A stretch of 47,879 nt of DNA from B4-G1 sp964393895 (GCA_964393895.1 CAYMWP010000017.1:1-47879), one strand, 5' to 3'; counted from the first letter of the stretch, positions 38,313-47,470 are shown. Notes: a model not told the origin generated them from the letters alone. Program-made: numbers and translations.

Positions 38313-39518
38313 CTAGCGCTCTCCCACGCCCAGGGCCACTTCCAGTCGCCGGCTGGCGTAAGACATAGCATAGTTAAAGACCCAGAAAATTGCGGCGATG
38401 AACAGATATACCTCCATGTTCAAGAGTTTCCATTCTGCGTTACTTTCCAATACGGCCCTGCCGACGGCGAGCAGCTCTAATAGTCCCACGATCACGGCCA
38501 GGGTGGTGTCCATAAAGAGGGCGATGAACTGGCCTACGATGGCGGGAATGACCAGTCTCAGTGCTTGCGGCAGCACGATCAGCGCCATGGTCTGAAAGCC
38601 ATTAAGCCCCACCGCCTTGGCCGCCTCGACCTGTCCCGCAGGAATGGCCTGCAGGCCGCCGCGCACATTCTCGGCCATGTAGGCGGCGGCGAAGAGGGTC
38701 ATCCCTATCATCGCCCGCAGCACGCGGTCAATGCGCACTCCCTCGGGCAAGAACAGGGGCAGGATGATGGAGGCCATGAACAGGATCGTCACCAGGGGCA
38801 CTCCTCGGACGACCTCGATGAACAGGATGCAGAACCCCTTGAGTACCGGCAGCTTGCTCTGTCGGCCCAGCGCCAGCAGGACGCCGATGGGGAACGAGGC
38901 CACGATGCCGACCAGGGCCAGCAGAAAGGTCAGGAGCAGCCCGCCCCACAACCCCGTCTCGACCTTGGGCAGCCAGCTTACCCCTTCGACCCCGGATAGC
39001 AGGAGGATGGTCAGGGCGAACGAGAGGAGCCATCCCAGCGCCACCCAGCGGGATTTTCCGATGGGTGTGCGCCCCGCCTGGTAGCCGATAAAGGTCAGGA
39101 TCGGATTGGCCAGGAATACCAGCCGTGCCTTGAGACTCATGCTGATAGGCAGCAGGGCCAGGATGACAAACGCCACCGCCAGAGCCAGGGCGAAGGTGCG
39201 CACCGTGCCGCCCCAGACGCGCCAACTCAGGCCAAAGAGAAAGGAAACCATAAACAGGATGGTCCCCACTCGCCACAGTTGCTCTGGCGGATATTGCCCC
39301 ACCGCAAACAACTTGGGGCTTTGTATCACCGGATCCCAGTTGGCCTCTAACAACACCCAACTCAGCACGCCCTTTAGCACCAAGTAGAGGAACACTGTTG
39401 CCAGAATGGTGAGCAAAGTGTTGTACCAGGTGCTGAACAGGTTCTTTTTGAGCCAGCGGACAGGGCCCGGCGGGGCCGGTGGTCGTACGACGGCGGTAGA
39501 ATCTGTGCTCATGCTCAT
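38313..39518 (-). CDS. aapM: Amino-acid ABC importer permease (AapM-like)
   Basis: The 401-residue permease is of the long AapM type, with a first half of about five helices and a second half carrying the HisM/GlnP domain from about residue 190: LLLTFLLALVGIVASFPIGV, then the EAA loop ENVRGGLQAIPAGQVEAAKA followed by VGLNGFQTMALIVLPQALRL. Length and fold match general L-amino-acid permeases rather than the short HisM type. The start overlaps the Q permease stop by 4 nt. Confidence 0.93.
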   Translation of the reverse strand: MSMSTDSTAVVRPPAPPGPVRWLKKNLFSTWYNTLLTILATVFLYLVLKGVLSWVLLEANWDPVIQSPKLFAVGQYPPEQLWRVGTILFMVSFLFGLSWRVWGGTVRTFALALAVAFVILALLPISMSLKARLVFLANPILTFIGYQAGRTPIGKSRWVALGWLLSFALTILLLSGVEGVSWLPKVETGLWGGLLLTFLLALVGIVASFPIGVLLALGRQSKLPVLKGFCILFIEVVRGVPLVTILFMASIILPLFLPEGVRIDRVLRAMIGMTLFAAAYMAENVRGGLQAIPAGQVEAAKAVGLNGFQTMALIVLPQALRLVIPAIVGQFIALFMDTTLAVIVGLLELLAVGRAVLESNAEWKLLNMEVYLFIAAIFWVFNYAMSYASRRLEVALGVGER

Positions 39519-40708
39519 CGCTCCACCAATTGAATGCGACGGTTATAAATGTTCATCAGGACTGACGTGGTCAGGCTGGTGAAGAGGTAGACGGCCATGA
39601 CCATCAAAAAGACGGGGACCGCGCGCCCTGCCTGGTTGATTATCGTGCGTCCCACGAAAAACATGTCGGGGTAGCCGACGGCGATAGCCAGGCTCGAGTT
39701 CTTGGTCAGGTTCAAATACTGGCTGATCAACGGCGGGACTATGACCCGCATCGCCTGGGGAAAGACCACCAAACGCAGGACCTGCATACCGTTGAGGCCG
39801 ACCGCCCGTGCTGCCTCGAACTGTCCCCGGTCAACTGCCAGGATGCCGGCGCGCACCACTTCGGCGATGAAGGCTCCGGTGTAGATCACCAATCCGGCCA
39901 GCAAAGCGGCGTACTCGACCGTGAGCCGCATGCCCCCCTCGAAATTGAAATTGCCCATCACCGGCAGATTTGCCACCAATGGACTTTCGCCGACCAGGAA
40001 CCAACTCAGGATGGGCGCACCTAGTAATACTACAATCGCGGTCGCCACCGGGTAGGTCGCGCGCCCTGTCCGCAATTGATAGCGCCCCAACGCGATGCGC
40101 AGGATGACGGCCAATATGATCCCTGCCAACACAAGCGCGATCCAGTTGCCAAAAGTCGAGGTCGGCACCGGAGCTGGCAGATAGATGCCGCGCTGGCTGA
40201 GATAGATGGGGCCGGGCCATTGGATGCTCTCTTTGACAATAGGTAGGTTCTGAAAGACGGCAAAATACCAGATAAAGAGCTGAACCAACAGAGGGATGTT
40301 ACGGACGACTTCGATGTAAACGCTGGCGATCTTGCTGACCAGCCAGTTGGAGGAGAGCCGGGCCAGCGCCGTTATTGTTCCTAGCGCCGTTGCCAGAATG
40401 ATGCCCACCACCGCTGCCTTGATCGTGTTCAGGATGCCGACCAGGAAAGCGTAGCCGAAGGACTGGGACTCGTCGTACGGGATCACCGATTCCGCCAGGG
40501 GGAAACCGGCCGATCCGCTCACAAAGTCATACCCCAGGCTCAGTCCTCGGGCGTGAGCAGCCTGGAGCACGTTGCTGGCAAAGAAGATCAAAAAGCCAAT
40601 CACGAGGGCCGCAGAGATGACCTGGGCAATCCCCTGGATGACGCGCTCGTCGCGCCAAAGAGGGATGCTGCTCTTGGTGACGACTTGGATGCTAGAGTCT
40701 TGATCCAT
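39515..40708 (-). CDS. aapQ: Amino-acid ABC importer permease (AapQ-like)
   Basis: The 397-residue membrane protein has the AapQ pattern: helices at about 28-46 and 90-112, EVVRNIPLLVQLFIWYFAVF, an insert of about 100 residues, and the EAA loop AEVVRAGILAVDRGQFEAAR followed by AVGLNGMQVLRLVVFPQAMR. It pairs with AapM to form the channel. A strong hairpin (40731-40759) lies upstream of it, after the binding-protein gene, so lower expression than the binding protein is expected. Confidence 0.93.
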   Translation of the reverse strand: MDQDSSIQVVTKSSIPLWRDERVIQGIAQVISAALVIGFLIFFASNVLQAAHARGLSLGYDFVSGSAGFPLAESVIPYDESQSFGYAFLVGILNTIKAAVVGIILATALGTITALARLSSNWLVSKIASVYIEVVRNIPLLVQLFIWYFAVFQNLPIVKESIQWPGPIYLSQRGIYLPAPVPTSTFGNWIALVLAGIILAVILRIALGRYQLRTGRATYPVATAIVVLLGAPILSWFLVGESPLVANLPVMGNFNFEGGMRLTVEYAALLAGLVIYTGAFIAEVVRAGILAVDRGQFEAARAVGLNGMQVLRLVVFPQAMRVIVPPLISQYLNLTKNSSLAIAVGYPDMFFVGRTIINQAGRAVPVFLMVMAVYLFTSLTTSVLMNIYNRRIQLVER

Positions 40709-40723
40709 ACTCGACCCCTTTTT

Positions 40724-40759
40724 CTAAAAAGGGCCAGGTTCCTTAGGGGAACCTGGCCC
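40724..40759 (-). terminator. Hairpin between binding-protein and permease genes
   Basis: GGGCCAGGTTCC (40731-40742) pairs perfectly with GGAACCTGGCCC (40748-40759). On the minus strand TTTTTAG follows. It is probably a partial terminator that makes the binding protein more abundant than the permeases. Confidence 0.7.
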
Positions 40760-40882
40760 CTATGCTCCAAGACTTGGCAAACCCGATGGATGCAGATTTG
40801 AGGAGTTAGCACTTCCAGGTGCAGCTCCGTTCGACACGTGGGTGTGCTTCACTCATCAAGAACTCGGCCCGCTTAGATTCGG

Positions 40883-42028
40883 CTAGCGCAGGGGCGGCGC
40901 ATAGATCAGGCCGCCATTCGACCACAGCTCGTTGGGGCCGCGGTCGAGGGTAAAGGCGTCGCCGTTGGGACCCATGTAGCGATCGTAGACTTCTCCATAG
41001 TTGCCCACGGCGCGGATCACGTTGGCGGCAAAGTCCGCCTCCAGGCCAAGATCGGCCTGCCCAAACTCGCCCTCGACGCCCAAGAAGCGCTTGATCTCGG
41101 GGCTGTCGCTGCCCATCATATCGTCCACGTTGGCCGAGGTGATGCCCAGCTCCTCGGCGTTGATCAGGACGTACGCCACGGTCTTGACCAGGTCGAACCA
41201 CTGATCGTCGCCTGCAGGGACGGCGGGCGTCAGGGGTTCCTTGGACATGGTGACGTTCAGAATGACGTGATCGTCGGGGTTGGCAAAGCCTACCCGGACG
41301 GCCGCCAACTGCGACTTGTCGCTCGTGCAGGCGTCGCAGCGTCCCTCTTCGTAGGCGTTGTACACGGAGGCGGTGTCCTCAAAGGTCACTGCCTCGAACT
41401 CGAGACCGCGGCCGCGGAAATTGTCGGCCAGGTTCAACTCGGTGGTGGTGCCGGTGGTCACGCAGACGGTCGCGCCGTCCAGGTCCTCCAAGATGGCGGC
41501 TCCCAGGTCCTTGCGAACCATCATTCCCTGGCCGTCGTAGAACGTGACGACTGTAAAGTTGCCCCACTGCGCGTCGCGGCTAGAGGTCCAGGTGCAGTTG
41601 CGGGACAGTATGTCCACCTCGGCAGTCTGCAAGGCCGGGCCGCGCTCTGCCGCTGTCAGCGGCACGAACTCGACGGCGTTGGGATCGTCAAAGATGGCGG
41701 CGGCCACAGCGCGGCAAAAGTCAACGTCAAAGCCGACGTTGTTGCCTGCTTCGTCCAGGTAACCAAAGCCAAGCAGATCGGTGCGAGCGCCGCAGACGAC
41801 CTTGCCACGCGCCTTGACGATCTCTAGGCGCGATTCACCCGCCGCGGGCACTTCTGGACACGGAGGGCACTCTGGGCATTCACCAACCTCTGGGCATTCG
41901 GGGCATTCCGGGCACTCTGGACACTCGCCAGCTTCGGGGCACGGGGGACATTCACCACCTCCGCAGGCCGTGAGCACCATACTTAGAACCAAAAGACCCC
42001 CTAGTAATGCAAATAGTTTGCGATTCAC
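40883..42028 (-). CDS. aapJ: Amino-acid-binding lipoprotein with Cys-Pro-Glu repeat linker
   Basis: GTG 42028 follows AAGGAGG and gives 381 residues. A lipobox (VLTACGGG, Cys22) anchors it, as expected for a cell without a periplasm. Residues about 25-65 repeat ECPPCPE and ECPECPE with nine Cys. The solute-binding domain follows (about 70-381): LEIVKARGKVVCGARTDLLG, FGYLDEAGNNVGFDVDFCRA, WTSSRDAQWGNFTVVTFYDG, and the C-terminal FGQADLGLEADFAANVIRAV. This is the AapJ/BztA type for general L-amino acids. The Cys-rich linker is atypical: it could be a metal or redox element or simply a spacer. It is first in the J-Q-M-P cluster. Confidence 0.92.
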   Translation of the reverse strand: MNRKLFALLGGLLVLSMVLTACGGGECPPCPEAGECPECPECPECPEVGECPECPPCPEVPAAGESRLEIVKARGKVVCGARTDLLGFGYLDEAGNNVGFDVDFCRAVAAAIFDDPNAVEFVPLTAAERGPALQTAEVDILSRNCTWTSSRDAQWGNFTVVTFYDGQGMMVRKDLGAAILEDLDGATVCVTTGTTTELNLADNFRGRGLEFEAVTFEDTASVYNAYEEGRCDACTSDKSQLAAVRVGFANPDDHVILNVTMSKEPLTPAVPAGDDQWFDLVKTVAYVLINAEELGITSANVDDMMGSDSPEIKRFLGVEGEFGQADLGLEADFAANVIRAVGNYGEVYDRYMGPNGDAFTLDRGPNELWSNGGLIYAPPLR

Positions 42029-42198
42029 GGTTTCTTCCTCCTTTTTCCTTTCTTTGAGTTTTGCTATTCTACCAAAGTATTGACTGGACAGGTCTTGTTA
42101 TTTCACCTCCTTTCTCCACTAATGGGGATGTTGATTGGCTGATGAACCCTGCATCCAACTATAGGCCCGGTGCTTTGGCCTTGGTTTGGTAGATTGTG

Positions 42199-42332
42199 CG
42201 TAACTGCGTAGCTATTTAGACCTCCGAGGTCTCATTGCAGCTCATTCAAGCGCAAAACATTGGCCGTTTTAAACATTTGCAGTGGGCGAAACGGTTGTCA
42301 AAGACCTCGGAGGTCTGACCTGAGCAGTTACG
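42199..42332. mobile_element. 134-bp MITE-like insertion with target duplication
   Basis: Perfect terminal inverted repeats CGTAACTGC (42199-42207) and GCAGTTACG (42324-42332). Each end carries the palindrome AGACCTCCGAGGTCT (42218-42232) or its complement AGACCTCGGAGGTCT (42302-42316). The element is flanked by ATTGTG at 42193-42198 and 42333-42338, a likely 6-bp target duplication. It encodes nothing. It lies in the aapJ-alr intergenic region (42029-42580), which otherwise contains no gene. Confidence 0.7.
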
Positions 42333-42580
42333 ATTGTGCGTTGAAAGCGCTGTGTTTTACCCGAACATTGAGCGCGGGTGTGTGGTCGTGGAGGGCGATG
42401 GGACTTGGGTACTACTGGATTATACTTATCTTGCCGCGCACGTCAAGTGGCGTTTGAAGGCGGTTACCAGTGCGTGTGAGTCGCCGGGTGCTCTAATCTC
42501 AATCTGATGGGGAGCCAGCAAATCCTCCGCTGTGAGCGTCTAGCAAGGCTTGGCCTCAAACCGACGAGTGATTGGGACGT

Positions 42581-43759
42581 TCACTCTCCTGCTAGAGCTA
42601 CTCGCTCAACCTCCTCTCCTCCCTTCAGATAGATACGCACTACTCGCGGCAACAGGCCGGTGGTCACTTCGTAATTGATCGTCTCGGCCCAGCGGGCGAC
42701 CTCCTCGGCCGGGATGTGCCCCTCTCCCTGTTGCCCCACCAGCACCACTTCGTCGTGCAACTGTACGCCAGGGACGTGGCTGACGTCTACGACGAATTGA
42801 TCCATACAGACGCGCCCGACGATGGGCGCCCGCTGCCCGTGGATCAAAACCGCGCCGCGATTGGAGAGGATGCGGTGGTAGCCGTCGCCGTAACCGACAG
42901 GAACGAGGGCTACGCGCGCGGGTTCATCGGTGATGTAGGTTCTCCCGTAGCTGATGCTGGCCCCGGCGGGCAGTGTGCGCACGCGGGCCACCCGGCTCTT
43001 GAGCGTCAGGGCAGGACGCAGTGGAACGGCGTGCAACCTTGGGTTGCCCTCCACCTCGTCTGAGGGGTGCAGCCCGTAAAGAGCGATGCCGCAGCGCACC
43101 ATGTCCAGCGCCATCTCTGGCAGGTCGAGTGTGGTAGCGCTGTTGGACACGTGCTTGAGGGGAAAGGTAAAGCCTGCTGCTTCCAACCTCTTCACCACGT
43201 CCATATAGACGCTGAACTGGCGGCGGGTGAAGGTTTTGTCGGCCAGGTCGGCCACGGAGTGGTGGGTGTACAGCCCCTCCAACGCCAGGCCCGGCAACTG
43301 GCTCAAAAAGCGCACGAAATCGAGTGTCTCTTCGGGCAGGAGGCCGTAGCGTCCCATACCGGTATCCACTTTGACGTGGATGGGTAGCGGCTGGCCGGCG
43401 ATTACCGTTGCTGCCGATAGCGCTTCGGCCTGGGGCTGGCTGTTGACCGTTGGGGTCAGTTCCCAGCGCACGATCTGCTCCGACTCGGCAGGCAGAGTGT
43501 AGCCCATGACGAGGATGGGGGCAGTGACGCCGGCCTGGCGTAGTTGTGCCCCTTCCAGGACGCGGTGCACCGCCAGGCGGGTGGCGCCGCCCTCCAGCGC
43601 CGCCCGCGCCACCGGCACAGCGCCGTGACCGTAACCGTTGGCTTTGACGGCGACCATCAACTCTGCCTTTTCTCCGGCGCGCATCTTTAGGCCAGCAGCG
43701 TTGGAGGCGATGGCGTCCAGGTCAATCTCCGCCCAGGTTAGAACATCGTCCAGTTCCAC
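42581..43759 (-). CDS. alr: Alanine racemase
   Basis: The 392-residue enzyme makes D-Ala for peptidoglycan with pyridoxal phosphate. VAVKANGYGHGAVPVARAAL carries the PLP lysine. KVDTGMGRYG, HVSNSATTLDLPEMALDMVR and GIALYGLHPS follow. The second catalytic residue Tyr sits in SISYGRTYIT, and GRVCMDQFVVDVSHVPGVQL is present. Length is normal. It stands between the aap cluster and livF on the same strand, with a terminator upstream of it, so it likely has its own promoter. murI at 10660 provides D-Glu. Confidence 0.96.
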   Translation of the reverse strand: MELDDVLTWAEIDLDAIASNAAGLKMRAGEKAELMVAVKANGYGHGAVPVARAALEGGATRLAVHRVLEGAQLRQAGVTAPILVMGYTLPAESEQIVRWELTPTVNSQPQAEALSAATVIAGQPLPIHVKVDTGMGRYGLLPEETLDFVRFLSQLPGLALEGLYTHHSVADLADKTFTRRQFSVYMDVVKRLEAAGFTFPLKHVSNSATTLDLPEMALDMVRCGIALYGLHPSDEVEGNPRLHAVPLRPALTLKSRVARVRTLPAGASISYGRTYITDEPARVALVPVGYGDGYHRILSNRGAVLIHGQRAPIVGRVCMDQFVVDVSHVPGVQLHDEVVLVGQQGEGHIPAEEVARWAETINYEVTTGLLPRVVRIYLKGGEEVERVALAGE

Positions 43760-43800
43760 GTTTGTTCCTCAGAGCGCGGATGTACAGGAAACAGATAGAC

Positions 43801-43830
43801 AAAAGCCCCCTGTACCTCAAACGAGGGGGC
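43801..43830 (-). terminator. Terminator after livF
   Basis: GCCCCCT (43805-43811) pairs with AGGGGGC (43824-43830); TTTT follows on the minus strand. It ends the liv operon before alr. Confidence 0.65.
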
Positions 43831-43833
43831 CAT

Positions 43834-43875
43834 TCCTCGCATCCTGTATCCTGCTTCTTGCCTCCTGCCTCTTTG
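43834..43875. repeat. Degenerate heptamer repeat, six units
   Basis: Units TCCTCGC, ATCCTGT, ATCCTGC, TTCTTGC, CTCCTGC, CTCTTTG lie directly after the livF stop codon. Confidence 0.7.
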
Positions 43876-43877
43876 AT

Positions 43878-44612
43878 TCACCCGCCCAGGTAAGCCTTCT
43901 TTACCTCTGGGTTGGCGACCAGTTCCGCCGACGTTCCTTCCAGGACGACGTTCCCCGTTTCCAGCACGTAGCCGCGCTGGGCCAGCTTGAGCGCCATGTT
44001 CGCGTTCTGCTCCACCAGCAGGATGGTAGTGCCCTGGGCGTTGATCTCTTTGATGGTGTTGAAAATGTCCCGCACCAGGACGGGGGCCAGGCCCATCGAG
44101 GGCTCGTCCAGGAGCATCAGGCTACCCCGGGTCATCAGCGCCCGGCCCACGGCCAGCATTTGTTGCTCACCACCGCTCAAAGTCTCGCCACTCTGGTGTT
44201 TGCGTTCCTCCAACCGAGGGAATATCTCGAACACCCGTTTGAGGTCCTTGCCGACTTGGACCTTGTCCTTGCGGGCGTAGGTAGCCAGCTTGAGATTCTC
44301 CAGCACCGAGAGGTTGCCAAAGATGCGGCGTCCCTCGGGTACCTGGGCGATGCCAAACTTTTCCACCACCTGGTGGGGCTGGTACTGGAGTATGTCTTCG
44401 CCCTGGTACGTGATGCTCCCGCCGGTGACCGCTCCACCCAGCTCGGCCACGTGGGGGATCTGGCGGGAGATGGTCATCAGGGTGGTAGTCTTGCCGGCGC
44501 CGTTGGCCCCGATGAGGGTCACGATCTCCCCTTCGTCCACGTGGAAAGAGACGCCGTGCAGGGCCTCGATGTTGCCATAGTTCACTTGCAGATTCTTTAC
44601 CTCAAGCAGCAT
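43878..44612 (-). CDS. livF: Branched-chain amino-acid importer ATPase
   Basis: The 244-residue subunit has LLEVKNLQVNYGNIEALHGV, Walker A GANGAGKTT, the livF-type RQIPHVAELGG stretch, signature LSGGEQQMLAVGRALM, Walker B LMLLDEPSMGLAPVLV and ILLVEQNANMALKLAQRGYV. The EQN stretch in the H-loop region is typical of LivF. Its start overlaps the livG stop (TGATG). The LIV importer takes up Leu, Ile and Val, although relatives also take other amides and amino acids, so substrate is not fixed. Confidence 0.95.
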   Translation of the reverse strand: MLLEVKNLQVNYGNIEALHGVSFHVDEGEIVTLIGANGAGKTTTLMTISRQIPHVAELGGAVTGGSITYQGEDILQYQPHQVVEKFGIAQVPEGRRIFGNLSVLENLKLATYARKDKVQVGKDLKRVFEIFPRLEERKHQSGETLSGGEQQMLAVGRALMTRGSLMLLDEPSMGLAPVLVRDIFNTIKEINAQGTTILLVEQNANMALKLAQRGYVLETGNVVLEGTSAELVANPEVKKAYLGG

Positions 44613-45379
44613 CAGAACGCCTCCTCGCCCAGGTAGGCCTCGATCACCCTGGGATTGTTCTGTATCTCGGTCGGTGTGCCCTCGGCGATGGTCTCTCCAA
44701 AATCAATGACCTTGATTCGCTCGCAGATGTTCATAATGACCCGCATCTGGTGCTCAATGATCCAGATGGTTAGATCGAATTCCTGGCGGATCTGCTGGAT
44801 GAATTCCATCAGGTCACCGATCTCGCCGGGGTTCATCCCGGCCGCCGGCTCGTCGAGCAGGAGCAGTCGTGGCTCGGTAGCCAGCGCGCGGGCGATCTCT
44901 ACCCGCCGCTGCGCGCCATACGGCATGTTCTTGGCCAGTTCTTGGGCGTCCTTGTCCAGGCCGAACACCGCCAGCAGCTTCATTGCCTGTTCCCTGATCT
45001 CTTGCTCTTCTTTTCGATATCGTTGGCCGTGTAGGATCGAGTCCAGCAGGTTGTACTTGATGCGAGAGGCGCGAGCGATGCGGATATTGTCCAGCACGGT
45101 CAACTCGTTCCATAACCGGATGGTCTGGAAAGTGCGCGCGATGCCCTTGGCCGTGATTTGGTGGGAGCGCAGACCGACCAGGCTGTTGCCGTTGAATTGC
45201 ACCTGGCCTGCGCTCGGTTTGTACGCCCCGGTGACCAGGTTGAAGATCGTCGTCTTGCCTGCCCCGTTGGGGCCGATCAGGCCAACCAACTCCCCCTCTT
45301 CCAGGTCGAGGTTAAAGTCATAAACGGCCCGTAACCCACCGAAAAAGTGGGTCATATCTCTAATTTGAAGCAGAGGCAT
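44612..45379 (-). CDS. livG: Branched-chain amino-acid importer ATPase
   Basis: ATG 45379 is preceded by GAGGAGGAG and gives 255 residues; 45400 is less likely. Motifs: LLQIRDMTHFFGGLRAVYDF, Walker A GPNGAGKTT, GIARTFQTIRLWNELTVLDN, Walker B LLLLDEPAAGMNPGEIGDLM, H-loop WIIEHQMRVIMNICERIKVI, then FGETIAEGTPTEIQNNPRVI. The AAGMNP and IEHQM blocks are LivG-specific. It overlaps livM by 20 nt and livF by 1 nt, so the four genes are translated together. Confidence 0.95.
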   Translation of the reverse strand: MPLLQIRDMTHFFGGLRAVYDFNLDLEEGELVGLIGPNGAGKTTIFNLVTGAYKPSAGQVQFNGNSLVGLRSHQITAKGIARTFQTIRLWNELTVLDNIRIARASRIKYNLLDSILHGQRYRKEEQEIREQAMKLLAVFGLDKDAQELAKNMPYGAQRRVEIARALATEPRLLLLDEPAAGMNPGEIGDLMEFIQQIRQEFDLTIWIIEHQMRVIMNICERIKVIDFGETIAEGTPTEIQNNPRVIEAYLGEEAF

Positions 45380-46403
45380 AGCTCTCCTCCTCGGAACCAA
45401 AGATCGCCCGCAACCTGGGAAAGACGTCGCTCAGTTCCTTGTTGCCCAGGATGCCGGTGGGACGGCGCAGCATCATCACCACGAGCAGCAGAGGGATGAC
45501 CACCCACTTGTACAGCCCCAGCGGGCGCAACATCTCCAACAGCAGGGTAAAGCCGATGGCGCTGATGATGGAACCGCTGATGGAACCCATCCCACCCAGA
45601 TAGACCATGACCATGACCTCGGTGGATTTGAGGATAGTGAACGTGCCAGGGTTGATGTATCCGCCCGGCCCGTGGGCGAACAGGCCGCCGGCCAGCCCGG
45701 CCAGCCCGCACGACAGCATAAAGGCGATCAGCTTGACGCGGCGCGTGTTGACGCTCATCAGCTCGGCCGCGATCTCGTCCTCGCGGATGGCCTCCACCCC
45801 CTTGCCTAACGTGGAAGACATAAAGTTGCGGATGATGAGGATAGTGACGATCATCCCGATAAAGGTCCAGATGAGCAGCCACGGCGCGTCAAAGACGTCT
45901 CCCATGCCATTCATCACCCGCTTCATGCCCACAAAGCCACGGGGGCCGCCGATGACCTCCATGTTCTCGATGGCGCTCTTGATGATGTAGTTGACGGCCA
46001 GAGTGATGATCGCCAAATAGTCCCCCCGGGTGCGGAAGGAAGGAAAGGCGACGAGCAATCCCACCAGGGCGGCGGCGATAGAGCCGATGATCAAGGCCAC
46101 GGGGAACAGCGGAATGGCCCAAGCGGTGGGGAGGACGGGCGGGCCAAACACCTTGTCGTCTGCGAACAGCCAGACAGTCAGGATGCTGGTCACGTAGGCC
46201 CCCACGGCCATAAAGCCAGCGTGCCCGCAGGAGAACTCGCCCATATAGCCATTGACCAGGTTCAGGCTGACCGTCAGGATGATGTTGATGCCCATAAACA
46301 GCAGGACGAGTTGCCAGTAGTCGTTGATGACACGCAACCAGGAAATTGCTATGATTACCACAAATAGCAACAAAACTATCAGGGGTAGGTAGAGTTTCTT
46401 CAT
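45360..46403 (-). CDS. livM: Branched-chain amino-acid importer permease
   Basis: The 347-residue permease has about nine helices and the LivM pattern: YMGEFSCGHAGFMAVGAYVT (G-x-x-S-x-G-H-A), FRTRGDYLAIITLAVNYIIK, the EAA-like AIREDEIAAELMSVNTRRVK followed by LIAFMLSCGLAGLAGGLFAH, and STEVMVMVYLGGMGSISGSI. It pairs with LivH and starts 3 nt after the livH stop. The C-terminal end overlaps livG. Confidence 0.94.
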   Translation of the reverse strand: MKKLYLPLIVLLLFVVIIAISWLRVINDYWQLVLLFMGINIILTVSLNLVNGYMGEFSCGHAGFMAVGAYVTSILTVWLFADDKVFGPPVLPTAWAIPLFPVALIIGSIAAALVGLLVAFPSFRTRGDYLAIITLAVNYIIKSAIENMEVIGGPRGFVGMKRVMNGMGDVFDAPWLLIWTFIGMIVTILIIRNFMSSTLGKGVEAIREDEIAAELMSVNTRRVKLIAFMLSCGLAGLAGGLFAHGPGGYINPGTFTILKSTEVMVMVYLGGMGSISGSIISAIGFTLLLEMLRPLGLYKWVVIPLLLVVMMLRRPTGILGNKELSDVFPRLRAIFGSEEESYASASN

Positions 46404-46406
46404 TGG

Positions 46407-47363
46407 CTATACCTTCTGTCTTCTTGCCACCCCAAAGATGCCGGTGGGTTTGATAGTCAGGATTGCCAGCAGCACGGTGAAGGATACCAGATCGCGGTAG
46501 GTGGAGGACAACCATTCAAAGCCGGGAATCTGACCTATGGCGACGACGAAAATCTCGATGAACGCCAGGAGAAAGCCGCCTAACATGGCTCCTCTGATCT
46601 CGCCGATCCCGCCCACGACGGCACAAATGAAAGCCTTCCATCCGATCAGAATCCCCATGTCAAAGCTGATGACTTCGTAGGCAGTGCCGAACATGACGCC
46701 GGCCAGGGCGGCCAATGATGAACCGATGATAAAGGTGGCAGCGATAATGACGTTCATAGGCACGCCCATCAGGGGGACGGCCACCTTGTCGTAGGAGATG
46801 GCGCGCATAGCCATACCGATCTTGGTGCGCCGCACGATCAGTTCGAGGACGATCATCACCAGTATGGCCAATCCGATGACCACGAGCTTGACGTTAGTGA
46901 AACTCACTCCCCTAATCGTAAAGATCTGCTTGGCGATCAATTGAGGAAAACCCTTGTCAGCAGCGCCCAGCGTAGCCAGGTTCAGGTACTCGAGAAAGAT
47001 ACCGATCATCAAGGCGGTGATTACCAGGTACAACCGGTCCGCCCCGCGTTCTCGCAGAGGCCGGTAGGCCACTCGTTCGATGGTCACGCCCACCGCCGCT
47101 GTCAAGGCCATTGAGCCTAGGATGGTCAACACCAGGACGATCCACGGAGGCAGGCCAATCGGCAGGTTGAAAGCATACTGCCCCAGTAGAAACGTGGCAA
47201 CATAGTACCCGGCGTAGGCGCCGACCATAAAGATGTCGCCGTGGGCAAAGTTGATCAGTAACAAGACACCATAGACCATCGTGTAACCCAGGGCGATCAG
47301 GGCATAAAAACTGCCCCACTGCATGGCGTTGAGCATGTGCTGAAGAAAGATGTCTAGCGTCAT
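46407..47363 (-). CDS. livH: Branched-chain amino-acid importer permease
   Basis: The 318-residue permease starts after GAGGAGGC and shows the LivH pattern: MLNAMQWGSFYALIALGYTM, VYGVLLLINFAHGDIFMVGA, the EAA-like region AMRAISYDKVAVPLMGVPMN, and KAFICAVVGGIGEIRGAMLG. It forms the channel with LivM. An inverted repeat at 47438-47470 separates it from the binding-protein gene. Confidence 0.94.
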   Translation of the reverse strand: MTLDIFLQHMLNAMQWGSFYALIALGYTMVYGVLLLINFAHGDIFMVGAYAGYYVATFLLGQYAFNLPIGLPPWIVLVLTILGSMALTAAVGVTIERVAYRPLRERGADRLYLVITALMIGIFLEYLNLATLGAADKGFPQLIAKQIFTIRGVSFTNVKLVVIGLAILVMIVLELIVRRTKIGMAMRAISYDKVAVPLMGVPMNVIIAATFIIGSSLAALAGVMFGTAYEVISFDMGILIGWKAFICAVVGGIGEIRGAMLGGFLLAFIEIFVVAIGQIPGFEWLSSTYRDLVSFTVLLAILTIKPTGIFGVARRQKV

Positions 47364-47437
47364 ACGTGCCTCCTCGAAAGCAGTAACGTTCGTTTTCCCG
47401 ATCCGTTAACCCTGTGAATACTCGTCCTCGCACCAGA

Positions 47438-47470
47438 AGGAGAGGGACCTGGTACTGCGGCCCCTCTCCT
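47438..47470 (-). terminator. Hairpin between binding-protein gene and livH
   Basis: AGGAGAGGG (47438-47446) pairs with CCCTCTCCT (47462-47470). No strong T run follows, so partial termination or mRNA protection is the likely role, as between the aap binding protein and permease genes. Confidence 0.5.
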
